From Sinorhizobium mexicanum (GTDB lineage Bacteria > Pseudomonadota > Alphaproteobacteria > Rhizobiales > Rhizobiaceae), in the NCBI RefSeq assembly GCF_013488225.1, contig NZ_CP041238.1, positions 2,009,501 to 2,073,500 on the forward strand: a stretch of DNA of 64,000 nt, given 5' to 3'. Below the pieces are notes generated by a model. It saw only the letters and a list, made by a program, of their open reading frames with translations. It searched no databases and was not told the origin of the DNA. The translations under genes and the position numbers were made by a program. Positions within the stretch are counted from its first letter, which is position 1. The number at the start of each line of letters is the position of its first letter. Shown here one piece after another: positions 26,770-35,194 of this stretch.

Positions 26770-26862
26770 AGCAATTCCAGGAAAAGTGCGTAACGGTTTT
26801 CGGTCCGGAATCGCGCAGTTTCACAGAGTTAGATCATCCCACTGTGAAAACAATGGAATGAT

Positions 26863-27069
26863 CTACACTGTGCGGATCATCTGCCAGATCTGGTCGGGGT
26901 CCCTGACGCCGCTCTGGTAAAGCTTGATGATCCTTTGGGCGACTTCTTCAGCCTCGTCACTGCCCATCGTCAGGTTGCGTTCTTCCAGCGCCTTGTGCAG
27001 GACGCCTTCCAGGATCGCGACTTCACCGGGAAGAATGGGATAATCTCGGAAGTTATTGAAAGGGTTCAT
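26863..27069 (-). CDS. Small conserved-looking protein of unknown function
   Basis: This 68-residue acidic, helical protein has no signal peptide. It has a strong ribosome site (GAGAGGAGA, 6 bases before ATG 27069) and codon use like its neighbours, so it is probably real. It contains PILPGEVAILEGVLHKALEE and a C-terminal VRDPDQIWQMIRTV. I do not recognise the family. Between it and the next gene (27070-27378) I see only a short GGCGGG/CCCGCC hairpin near 27340-27363. Confidence 0.65.
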   Translation of the reverse strand: MNPFNNFRDYPILPGEVAILEGVLHKALEERNLTMGSDEAEEVAQRIIKLYQSGVRDPDQIWQMIRTV

Positions 27070-27378
27070 GGCCGATCTCCTCTCTGGGCAAATCTGCCGG
27101 TCACGACAGTCTACGCGCTTTTTGAGAGGGTGCGAACGGGAAACAGTCGCGTATTATGAGAGGAGGTAGGGCTTGCCGGCGTTGCCTCGATCGCGTTTGG
27201 CGCGACTACAGCGCCGTCTGTAGGTGTGGTTTCAACGCGCAAGCGTCCACGCTGCGAAGCGAAAGGCCTCTCGCGTTCGCGAACGCTATCACTCCCACGC
27301 CACCTCCGCACTCGCTTTCGAGATAGCGCGGAGGCGTTTGGCGGGGGAATCTCAAAGCCCGCCTATGTCCAACGACCC

Positions 27379-27960
27379 TTATTTGCTCGACGCCGGATGA
27401 GGCAACATCTTCGGCATCTCTTCCAGCAAGGTATAGGGTCCTTCAGGACACTTGACGTCCGGATTTACCGGATGAAACAGGCCGAGCGGGTTCGGCTTGA
27501 AGATCCACGCATGCAGGTCGTAATGGTGGAGTTGCGCCGGCAGAAGCGGTTCATGCCCCTCCATGGGTCCGTCGAAGGGATGCCCGAAGAGCTCGGGATT
27601 CGGCTTGACGCCAGTGGCAAGCGGAATCAGCCATTCGACAGCGACGAGTTCCAGCTTGTCGCCACTTGGCTCATACACCAGCAAAGTCGGCTTCATTGGA
27701 TCGGGCTCGGGACCGATCAGCGCGGGGTTCAGAAAGTGTACCCCCATCGTGCCCGACGAGTACGTGACGCATCCCAATGTCGAGAAATAGCCGTCGTGTA
27801 CAGCAGCAACGGGGTCCTTGTACTTCTCAAGGGCTGATTTCAGCTTCTCCAACTCGGGCGGAAGTGGGTCGTTTGCACTCACCAGCGGTGCAGACATGAA
27901 AGAAGCGCCCGCTGCGAGACAAACTGTCTGCAGCAAACGCAGTACCGAAGACATACGCAT
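27379..27960 (-). CDS. Exported protein of unknown function
   Basis: This 193-residue protein has a Sec signal peptide (MRMSSVLRLLQTVCLAAGASFMSA, cleavage near VSANDP). The mature part has a single predicted domain with LGCVTYSSGTMGVHFLNPAL, TLLVYEPSG and a histidine-rich stretch, QLHHYDLHAWIFKPNPLGLF. The clustered HHxxxHxW and two cysteines could bind a metal, but that is inference. ATG 27960 follows GAGGGAGGACA. It is an isolated gene with no close neighbour. I do not recognise the family. Confidence 0.75.
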   Translation of the reverse strand: MRMSSVLRLLQTVCLAAGASFMSAPLVSANDPLPPELEKLKSALEKYKDPVAAVHDGYFSTLGCVTYSSGTMGVHFLNPALIGPEPDPMKPTLLVYEPSGDKLELVAVEWLIPLATGVKPNPELFGHPFDGPMEGHEPLLPAQLHHYDLHAWIFKPNPLGLFHPVNPDVKCPEGPYTLLEEMPKMLPHPASSK

Positions 27961-28656
27961 GGCTTGTCCTCCCTCGCTCAACTCGCCTCCCGCGAGGAGC
28001 ATGGCCGGCATGATACAGCGGACGAGATCGCTGTGCTATTCGCGAAAGGGGATTAGGGATGCGCGCATCGGAACAGGGGCGGGCGGGATGATCCGCGACC
28101 GCAATATACGTCCCCGGAACATGCGGCAATCCGCTTAAGACCTTTGGCGATATTGCGCCGGACTAAGGTCCCATAGATCGACGATCACGACACCCTAGGT
28201 TTTTGTGGGTTGTCGGCAATGCGCAGGTACAAGAACCTAATTATTTCAGAAGCGATTTAGGGCGGGGCCTGTCCGTAGAAGCATAGGCCCCCGCCTGTGT
28301 TCACTGCCGGCAAATATGCGTCAAGCAACAAAAAAGCCGGGTGGCCCCGACCTTTCGTCGTCACCCCATGTCGTTGCCAGTACATCCGTGGTCAACGGCA
28401 CGGGGGACGTTCTGAAACTGAATGTAGGCGCCGATCATGACGGTGGCAAGTCGGGGTTTCTACACCCTGACAGATGCGCGCGGTCCGCGATCTCCGAAAG
28501 GCGACCGGTCTTGCGGATCTGATGTCACTGGACGCCTGACACTGCGCCGGCCGGTTGCCGTCTGCCGTTTCTCCGTCCGACGCTAAAGCGCGCAGCCGTT
28601 CATCGGAGGTTCAGGCTGGAAGGCTCAAGCTGATAGCCAGAGAGGAGGAGTTGACT
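27961..28656. other. Gene-poor stretch of about 700 bases
   Basis: I find no convincing gene, RNA or repeat here. A 68-codon plus-strand frame at 28316-28522 lacks a ribosome site and has unusual composition. The last 100 bases should contain the promoter of the small secreted protein that follows. Confidence 0.6.
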
Positions 28657-28950
28657 ATGAAAAAGCTCTCATCCGCCCTCACAGCCGCAATTCTGGCTGC
28701 GTCTTTCGCGTTACCGCTAAACGCCGCGCCGATGTTCGTGCCGCAACCCGACAAAGTACAGACCGGCGCCGTCGAACAGGTCAGACATTGGCGCTATCGT
28801 CATTGGCGCGCGGACCGCCACTGGAACCGGCGGTACGCTTGGCGTTCCTGCCGCTATTACGGCAGGTGCTACCCTCGCCAATACGGGTACTACGGTGATT
28901 ATTACCGCTACCACAGGCGCCCTGGAGTCAGCCTCTATTTTAACTTCTAG
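28657..28950 (+). CDS. Small secreted arginine/tyrosine/tryptophan-rich protein
   Basis: This 97-residue protein has a clear signal peptide (MKKLSSALTAAILAASFALP, cleavage near LNAAP). The mature part is strongly basic and aromatic with repeated HWR, RYY and YGR clusters. It ends GVSLYFNF, typical of BA14K-like and related small rhizobial secreted proteins. ATG 28657 has GAGAGGAGGAG upstream. Function is unknown. Its charge suggests binding to the cell envelope, lectin-like activity or simple electrostatic attachment. Confidence 0.8.
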   Translation: MKKLSSALTAAILAASFALPLNAAPMFVPQPDKVQTGAVEQVRHWRYRHWRADRHWNRRYAWRSCRYYGRCYPRQYGYYGDYYRYHRRPGVSLYFNF

Positions 28951-29117
28951 CCGGTAGCACCCGCGAGGGTAGGGAAGGTCGCAATAATCACGGCTCAAGC
29001 GGTGAAACGCGTCACCCTCAACACGGCCGCCGCGCTCGAGCGCCCGGCGGCTCCGCCCCCTGATTCCGGCCATCTCCTATGAAGAGATCGCAAAAATGAC
29101 AATGATTTCAACATGAC

Positions 29118-29207
29118 TGGCGGAGGAGGTGGGATTCGAACCCACGGTACGCTTTCACGCACGCCGGTTTTCAAGACCGGTGCCTTAAACCGCTCGGCCA
29201 CTCCTCC
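29118..29207 (-). tRNA. tRNA-Ser (TGA)
   Basis: This 90-base type II tRNA has acceptor arms GGAGGAG and CTCCTCC, an encoded GCCA end, an anticodon loop CTTGAAA (TGA, serine), and the long variable arm of serine tRNAs. The T-loop is TTCGAAT. The 325 bases between it and the next gene hold nothing else that I can support. Confidence 0.97.
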
Positions 29208-29532
29208 AGTCGATTGAAAAGGTTGAGAAGCCCAACGGTTGTTGATTCCATGAAAACGGCAACCGCTTGCTACTCGATCATTCGACGGCTGGCTTTTTAG
29301 CAGCTTTGATCGCCGCGTCAACGTGCTCCAGCACGATGCCGAGCCTCGACTGCCCCTCTGCCTGGGCAAGCTCGCCTCACTTGCTCCCCCCGTGTGAACG
29401 CGCGACGCGCGCCTGTCGCCGCCAGGCGCCAAGCGGCGCGGTTTGATCCGTCGGCTGGCCGTAAATTCTCTAGGTATGTTGGCGGGGATCGCTCTGGTAT
29501 TCTGGCGCATCTGGGGGAGGGGAGGGTGTGCC

Positions 29533-30645
29533 ATGCCAAATCCCAATGCGATCGTTTCGACCCGCATTGTTTTCGATCCCCCGCTCGACCGGCCCGTTGC
29601 CGAGCTGCTGCGCGCCGGGCTTTGGGTGGAGCTCGAAGGGGAGCGCCGCGTCCGGCTTGACCCGAGCGATGCCCGATCGAGCGGCTTCGTTCAGGTGCTT
29701 GACGGCCTCGCCAGGCTGAAGGCGCCGGTCTATCTGGAGATCGACCCCAGCAGCTCGGCAATCACTCGGCTGCTGATCCCGCATGTGACGCGCCCGATGA
29801 GCATGCGTCCTAGTGACCAGGGCTACGAGGTCACGCTCGAAAGGTCGCATGCGCGCCATGCATTGAGGCGTGACAATCCCGATTTTGCAACGATCGAGCC
29901 GGTGCTGCGCGCCGCCCTCGATTCGGGGCAGCGGCTCACCATCACCGAGGATGATGCGCACAACATCGTTGACGTACGTGGCTACACGCCGGGCCCCGAT
30001 GACGCGCCGCTGCCGCCATGGCCCAAACCGGATCTGCCGCCGCTCATATGGCCGTGGTGGCGGCGTCTGCTCGACTGGATCTGGCGTTGGCCGATCTGGC
30101 CCTGGTGGTGGTTTCGCTGCGTTTCGAAAGCGACGGCCCAGCAGATCTTCGATGCGATGAGCGCCACAAGTTGCCCGCCGCTCACTGTGCCGGCCCCGTG
30201 CATCCCTTTTCTCTATCCCGATGACGGCTGCTGGGGCCGCGCGCACGAGATGTGTCGACTGATGATCAACATGGGCCGCAAGCCGCGCAAGGTGTGGATA
30301 CAGGGGAACCTGCACGTCGCCACCAAGAATAATCCGAACTGCTTCGTGAACTGGGGCTGGCATGTCGCGCCGACGCTGTGCGTGCGCCGGGGCTGGTTCT
30401 GGACGCAGCAGATGGTGATCGATCCGTCGCTCTTCCCCACGCCCGTCTCGCAGGCGACATGGAAGGGCGTTCAGGGCGATCCCAACGCCATACTGACGCC
30501 GAGCGATGCCTCGATCTTTTATCTCTGGGGCAACGTGACCGACCCTACCTATGTCGAGACCAACCAGGTGCTCGCCTATTATCGTCTCCAGCTCCAGACC
30601 CGCGCGATCCAGCAAGGCCCGCCGCCTTATGCGAATTGCCCGTAA
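29533..30645 (+). CDS. Protein-glutaminase-domain protein with a tryptophan-rich linker
   Basis: This 370-residue protein has three parts. Residues 1-155 are an unrecognised alpha/beta region. Residues about 165-200 are proline/tryptophan-rich with some 11 tryptophans (PPLIWPWWRRLLDWIWRW). Residues about 225-350 look like a protein glutaminase, which deamidates protein glutamine to glutamate. The Cys-His-Asp triad is C233 (GCWGRAHEM), H277 (WGWHVAP) and D297 (VIDPSLF). The spacings of 44 and 20 are close to those I recall for Chryseobacterium protein glutaminase (41 and 20). ATG 29533 has an excellent GGAGGG site. In-frame TTG 29443 or ATG 29476 would add a hydrophobic anchor (LGMLAGIALVFW). 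No immunity or secretion gene is adjacent. Confidence 0.8.
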   Translation: MPNPNAIVSTRIVFDPPLDRPVAELLRAGLWVELEGERRVRLDPSDARSSGFVQVLDGLARLKAPVYLEIDPSSSAITRLLIPHVTRPMSMRPSDQGYEVTLERSHARHALRRDNPDFATIEPVLRAALDSGQRLTITEDDAHNIVDVRGYTPGPDDAPLPPWPKPDLPPLIWPWWRRLLDWIWRWPIWPWWWFRCVSKATAQQIFDAMSATSCPPLTVPAPCIPFLYPDDGCWGRAHEMCRLMINMGRKPRKVWIQGNLHVATKNNPNCFVNWGWHVAPTLCVRRGWFWTQQMVIDPSLFPTPVSQATWKGVQGDPNAILTPSDASIFYLWGNVTDPTYVETNQVLAYYRLQLQTRAIQQGPPPYANCP

Positions 30646-30926
30646 CGGTGCACGAGCAGGAGAAGAGGCTGCAGGACCATGCGGTTGGGAAAATATCTCG
30701 TACCCCCGAAGAGGCAAAGGACCGCCACGAAAGGCTTCGCGGACCGATTTATACGATTTGTAAACCATAACGGAACATTTTTGGCGCGCTTCGGGCTTCC
30801 CGTTCGCAATTTTGCCGTCTTGCTGACATGATTAATCGACTGTCTCGTTTCGAGACGCCGAGCTTTCCGCGGGGGCTAGAGCGGAATGTTTTCGAAATAC
30901 GGCTTTGCGAACGATATTGGGGACAG

Positions 30927-31961
30927 ATGATATTCAGTAGAGATGCAGCACTTCTTTCGAGGGGTCTACGTGTTGCTGCGGTTCCGTTGCTTTGCGCGAC
31001 GCTTGCCGCCTGTGGCTCAGCGTCGAGTGTCCAGACGAGCAAAGCGCGGAGCAAGGAATACTTTGCCGAGTCTGTCTATGGCGTCAAAGCGAGCCCGCGG
31101 GTCGCGACCGGGCGGAACATCCCGAAGGGCGGCGGGCGCTACCAGGTTGGCAATGCCTATCAGGTCAAGGGCAAGTGGTATCAGCCGAAGGAGGATTTCG
31201 GCTACAACAAGGTTGGCGTCGCTTCCTGGTACGGCTCGGCCTTTCACGGGCGACTGACGGCGAACGGCGAAGTCTACGACAAGTACCACTTGTCTGCCGC
31301 GCACCCGACCTTCCCGCTGCCGAGCTATGCCCGCGTCACCAATATGGAGAATGGCACATCGGTCATCGTCCGCGTGAACGACCGCGGCCCGTACGAATAC
31401 GGCCGCATCATCGACGTCTCCTCGAAGACAGCGGATATGCTGGACATCAAGGGCAAGGGCAGCGCCAAGGTGCGTGTGCAATATGTCGGTCGCGCGCCGC
31501 TCGAAGGCAACGATATGCCCTACCTGATGGCCTCCTACGTCAAGAAGGGTGACCGCAGCCCCGGCGTGATGCCGGAAGGACAGATCGCGACCGGTGTCAT
31601 GGTTGCGTCGAACGAGCCGTTCCGCAACCAGGTGCCGGATCTCGCCAATGTGCCGGTCCCTCAGAGATCGATGCTGGATACGGGCGTGCCGGTGACGGCG
31701 CTGGCCGAGCCGGCGCCGCAGGTCGCCATGCCGCAGTCTTTCGGCGAATTTGTCTCGCTCCCGGAGATCGGGCCGATCCCCACCGAGCGGCCGGAGCTGA
31801 TCCCGATGCCTGACGGCAGCATGGCTTATGCCGCCGCCTATGTCGAAGTCCGCGTCAGCGACAAGGCTTCGCCCTTCGAGGCGATCATGGTCGATCCGAA
31901 CCCGCTGACGGCCGATTCCATCGTCGCCTATGCAAAGCGCCAGAACAGGGATGGTGTTTAG
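30927..31961 (+). CDS. rlpA: RlpA-type septal lytic transglycosylase lipoprotein
   Basis: This 344-residue protein has a lipoprotein signal with lipobox LAAC (C29) and a double-psi beta-barrel domain beginning near residue 97 (GVASWYGSAFHGRLTANGE). It carries the catalytic-type aspartate in VNDRGPYEYGRIIDVS. RlpA cleaves peptidoglycan glycan strands lacking stem peptides at the division septum. No C-terminal SPOR domain is recognisable; instead there is a proline-rich tail. ATG 30927 follows GGGGACAG. It is followed by a DD-carboxypeptidase-like gene, which fits a cell-wall role. Confidence 0.9.
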   Translation: MIFSRDAALLSRGLRVAAVPLLCATLAACGSASSVQTSKARSKEYFAESVYGVKASPRVATGRNIPKGGGRYQVGNAYQVKGKWYQPKEDFGYNKVGVASWYGSAFHGRLTANGEVYDKYHLSAAHPTFPLPSYARVTNMENGTSVIVRVNDRGPYEYGRIIDVSSKTADMLDIKGKGSAKVRVQYVGRAPLEGNDMPYLMASYVKKGDRSPGVMPEGQIATGVMVASNEPFRNQVPDLANVPVPQRSMLDTGVPVTALAEPAPQVAMPQSFGEFVSLPEIGPIPTERPELIPMPDGSMAYAAAYVEVRVSDKASPFEAIMVDPNPLTADSIVAYAKRQNRDGV

Positions 31962-32024
31962 CGCCAACTTCGGTTGAAGAGGCTTGTGCGCACTGCTATG
32001 CCCATGAAGAAGCCGGAGTTTCTC

Positions 32025-33179
32025 ATGCGCATAAAGTTGCTTGCGGTCGTGGCCTTTCTTGCGGCGACCGTCTCGACAAATGCGGTCGCGCAGACGCCCG
32101 CATTCGATACCAAGGCGAAACAGATCTATCTCGTCGATGGGGAGACCGGCACAGTGCTCTTCGCGCGCGGCGAAGACGAACCCGTGCCGCCGGCATCGCT
32201 CGCCAAGCTGATGGCCATGGAAGTGGTCTTCGAAGCATTGGACAAGGGCGAACTGAGCCCCGAGACGACGTACGAGGTCTCCGAACACGCCTGGCGTACC
32301 GGGGGCGCACCGTCCGGCACCTCCACGATGTTTGCCGCCATCAAGTCGAGGATCCGCGTTGCGGATCTCATTCAAGGCGCTACCGTACAACTGGCAAACG
32401 ATGCCTGTATCATTCTCGCGGAAGGCATGACCGGCAGCGAGGCTGCCTTTGCCAAGCGTATGACGGCGCGGGCGCGCGAACTCGGCATGCCCGTTGCCTC
32501 GTTCAACAACGCAACCGGTCTCCCGGATCCCGCCAACAAGGTGACGATGCGGGAATTGGTAACGCTGGCGCGGCACCTGCGCGAGGCTCACCCGAATTTC
32601 TACCGGCTCTATTCCCAAGCCGAGTTTGAATGGAACAAGATCCTTCAACGCAATCGCAACCCGCTGATTGCCGCCAATGTCGGCGTCGATGGGCTCGCTA
32701 CGGGATTTGCAGAAGGTTTCGGCTTTTCGCTGGCCGCCTCGATGCAGCGCGGCGACCGACGCGTTTATGTCGCCATGGGCGGGCTCGAAACCGACAAGGA
32801 ACGTACGGAAGAAAGCCGCAGGGTGCTCGATTGGGCGATGACGGCCTTCGAGAAACGGCGCATTTTTGCCAATGGGGAGACGATCGGCGAAGCAAGCGTC
32901 TATGGCGGCGCAGCATCGCATGTCGGCCTCATCGCGGCCGGGCCGATCGATGTGCTTCTCCCGGCCAACAATGCTGAACGGCTCACCGCGCGCATCGTTT
33001 ACAAGTGGCCGCTCAGGGCGCCGGTCGCGGCCGGTCAGGAGGTCGGCGTCGTCAAGCTCTGGAACGGTGAGCGGCTGTTGGTAGAAGTGCCGCTGAAGAC
33101 CGGCAGCGCTGTCGAGGTCGGTACGCTGACCAACCGCGCGGTCGATGCGCTTCAGGAGCTTCTTTTCTTCTGGCTGTAA
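32025..33179 (+). CDS. DD-carboxypeptidase-family protein with degraded active-site motifs
   Basis: This 384-residue exported protein has a signal peptide (IKLLAVVAFLAATVSTNAVAQ) and the peptidase S11 fold of DacA/DacC, plus the C-terminal beta domain. Motif 1 is intact (PASLAKLM, S-x-x-K). Motif 2, normally SGN, reads LANDAC, so the serine is lost. Motif 3, normally KTG, reads LATG, so the lysine is lost. Both were checked in the DNA. The protein may therefore bind peptidoglycan without efficient hydrolysis. Upstream in-frame starts exist at 31998 and 32004. It lies 63 bases behind rlpA. Confidence 0.85.
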   Translation: MRIKLLAVVAFLAATVSTNAVAQTPAFDTKAKQIYLVDGETGTVLFARGEDEPVPPASLAKLMAMEVVFEALDKGELSPETTYEVSEHAWRTGGAPSGTSTMFAAIKSRIRVADLIQGATVQLANDACIILAEGMTGSEAAFAKRMTARARELGMPVASFNNATGLPDPANKVTMRELVTLARHLREAHPNFYRLYSQAEFEWNKILQRNRNPLIAANVGVDGLATGFAEGFGFSLAASMQRGDRRVYVAMGGLETDKERTEESRRVLDWAMTAFEKRRIFANGETIGEASVYGGAASHVGLIAAGPIDVLLPANNAERLTARIVYKWPLRAPVAAGQEVGVVKLWNGERLLVEVPLKTGSAVEVGTLTNRAVDALQELLFFWL

Positions 33180-33234
33180 CAAATGCGCGCGCGACCGTTC
33201 CTTCCGGCGAACCAATCGGCTAAACAGGGCCGAT

Positions 33235-33340
33235 AGCTGCAGCGCCGCGCGTCTCCTGAGACGCGTACCGGACGCTGTAGCGCTTTGAATTGCTGCATGT
33301 TTTTATCCCCAAATCGTCACCGATGCAGGGAACCATGCAG
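33235..33340. repeat. Rhizobial intergenic palindromic repeat (copy E)
   Basis: This inverted-orientation copy holds GCGCGTCTCCTGAGACGCG, then GACGCTGTAGCGCTTTGAATTGCTGCATG, then a decayed second palindrome (TTTATCCCCAAATCG...GATGCAGGGAACCATGCAG). It ends 20 bases before tmk. The longer open frame that would start tmk at 33285 reads through this repeat and was rejected for that reason. Confidence 0.85.
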
Positions 33341-33359
33341 TCGGCCGATTTGGGAACGT

Positions 33360-34040
33360 ATGGCGCTGACGAAGGGTTTGTTTGTAACGTTTGAGGGCGG
33401 AGAAGGGGCCGGCAAGTCGACCCAGATGCACCTGCTGGCCGATTCGCTGCGCGCGCGTGGTTACGACGTGCTGACCACGCGGGAGCCTGGCGGCTCCGTC
33501 GGCGCGGAGGCAGTGCGCCACGTGCTGCTTTCCGGGGCGGCCGAGTCTTTCGGCATTCGCATGGAGGCGATTCTCTTTGCGGCCGCGCGAAGCGATCACG
33601 TCGAAGAGGTGATCCGGCCGGCGCTCCAGAAGGGAACCATCGTCCTGTGTGATCGCTTCATGGACTCCGCGCGGGTTTACCAGGGAATCACCGGCAACCT
33701 CGAACCGGCATTCGTGGAAACGCTCGAACGCGTGGCCGTCAACGGTGTGATTCCGGACCGAACAATCATTTTCGATCTGCCTGCCACCGTCGGACTCGAA
33801 CGCGCGCGTCGCCGAGCTGCCAGCAACAGCCCTGATCGTTTCGAGAAAGAGCAGCTTGAGACGCACGAGAAACGGCGCGAGGCCTTCCTCGACATCGCGG
33901 AGGCCGACCCTCGGCGCTGTCGTGTCGTCGATGCGGCACAGCCGCCGGACGTCATAGCCGCCGAGGTGCGCGAGATCATGGAGTCGTTGCTGTCGGAGGG
34001 TGACGAACCACGGTCGTCAAACGCGGAAGCTGCGTCATGA
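33360..34040 (+). CDS. tmk: Thymidylate kinase
   Basis: This 226-residue enzyme phosphorylates dTMP to dTDP. The P-loop is [10 protein letters not shown] (residues 12-21), followed by TREPGGS and [13 protein letters not shown]. The lid region holds [13 protein letters not shown]. Length is standard. Its stop overlaps holB by four bases (ATGA at 34037), and holB is its usual partner in this lineage. Confidence 0.96.
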   Translation: MALTKGLFVTFEGGEGAGKSTQMHLLADSLRARGYDVLTTREPGGSVGAEAVRHVLLSGAAESFGIRMEAILFAAARSDHVEEVIRPALQKGTIVLCDRFMDSARVYQGITGNLEPAFVETLERVAVNGVIPDRTIIFDLPATVGLERARRRAASNSPDRFEKEQLETHEKRREAFLDIAEADPRRCRVVDAAQPPDVIAAEVREIMESLLSEGDEPRSSNAEAAS

Positions 34041-35068
34041 CGGGGGAACGTCCCGGTGTGCTGGAAGGAGCCGTGGCCCCTGCTGAAAACAGCAAGCTGT
34101 TCGGCCATCCTCAGGCGGAAGAGTTTCTGGCCCAGAGCTACAAGTCCGGCAAAGGGCACCATGCGATCCTCATCGAGGGGCCGGAGGGCATCGGCAAAGC
34201 GACGCTTGCCTTCCGCTTCGCCAACCACATCCTGAACCATCCCGAGCCGACGACGGCGCCCGATCAACTCGCTGATCCGGATCCTGCTTCGATCGTCAGT
34301 CGGCAACTTGCTTCCGGCGCATCGCACAACCTGCTTCATCTCACGCGCCCCGTGGATGAGAAAACGGGCAGGGCAAAAGGGGCGATCACCGTGGACGAAG
34401 TGCGCCGCGTCGGAAAGTTCTTCGGCCAAACATCCGGCACGGGGAATTGGCGCATCGTCATCATCGACCCGGCGGACGATCTCAACCGCAACGCAGCCAA
34501 TGCCATCCTCAAGATACTCGAGGAGCCGCCGCGCCGCTCGCTCTTCCTGGTGCTCACGCACGCACCTGGGAAACTCCTGCCGACCATCCGCTCGCGCTGC
34601 CTTCCGTTGCGATTGAAGCCCCTGGACCACGAGGCCATGCGCCAGGCGCTTGCGCATCTCGGCTTCGATATGACGGGGCCGAATGTCGAGCGGATTCTCG
34701 CCGCGGCAAACGGCAGTGTGTCCGAGGCGCTAAAGCTCATCAATTACGGCGGTCTCGATATCGCCGTCGCCTTCGAAGACATCCTGGTGGGAGACGGACC
34801 TGCGGTGCGGAGGCAGATGCACAAGCTCGCGGATATTCTGGCGGCAAGGGACAGTGAAACGATCTTCGATTTCTTCTCGTCCCTATTGACCGGGCGCGTC
34901 ATGCAGCAGGCGCGTGACGCGGCGCTCGCCGGCGATATCGGCAGGGCCGAGCGCCTTGCAAGCCTCTCCAGTACTTTCGCGGAGCGTCTGACTGTGAGCG
35001 ACGCCTACAATCTCGATCGAAAACAGACGATCCTGTCGCTGCTCGAAGATCTGAAGGACGCTTCTTAG
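34037..35068 (+). CDS. holB: DNA polymerase III delta' subunit
   Basis: This 343-residue AAA+ clamp-loader subunit has a modified P-loop, [13 protein letters not shown], and the downstream sensor region [16 protein letters not shown]. The zinc-module cysteines of E. coli delta' are not visible in the expected region ([15 protein letters not shown]). It is coupled to tmk by a 4-base overlap. It helps open the beta clamp during loading. Confidence 0.94.
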   Translation: MTGERPGVLEGAVAPAENSKLFGHPQAEEFLAQSYKSGKGHHAILIEGPEGIGKATLAFRFANHILNHPEPTTAPDQLADPDPASIVSRQLASGASHNLLHLTRPVDEKTGRAKGAITVDEVRRVGKFFGQTSGTGNWRIVIIDPADDLNRNAANAILKILEEPPRRSLFLVLTHAPGKLLPTIRSRCLPLRLKPLDHEAMRQALAHLGFDMTGPNVERILAAANGSVSEALKLINYGGLDIAVAFEDILVGDGPAVRRQMHKLADILAARDSETIFDFFSSLLTGRVMQQARDAALAGDIGRAERLASLSSTFAERLTVSDAYNLDRKQTILSLLEDLKDAS

Positions 35069-35194
35069 GCGGGACGGGAGCCAAGGGACGCGGATTTCTC
35101 CGCAGCGCGCCGCATCAGTGGGCTTTTTATGCGCGCGGCGGTTTCCTACCTGAAGGCGATGCGCTAATAGCTGCCCTAGTCCAAGATCCGAGAT

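Noticed and set aside
28316..28522. 68-codon plus-strand frame
   Set aside because: It has no ribosome site and atypical codon use.
29470..30768. 432-codon minus-strand open frame
   Set aside because: It is antisense to the glutaminase-domain protein. The plus-strand triad and ribosome site are the better explanation.
31017..33215. 732-codon minus-strand open frame
   Set aside because: It is antisense to rlpA and the DD-carboxypeptidase-like gene, both supported by motifs and signal peptides.
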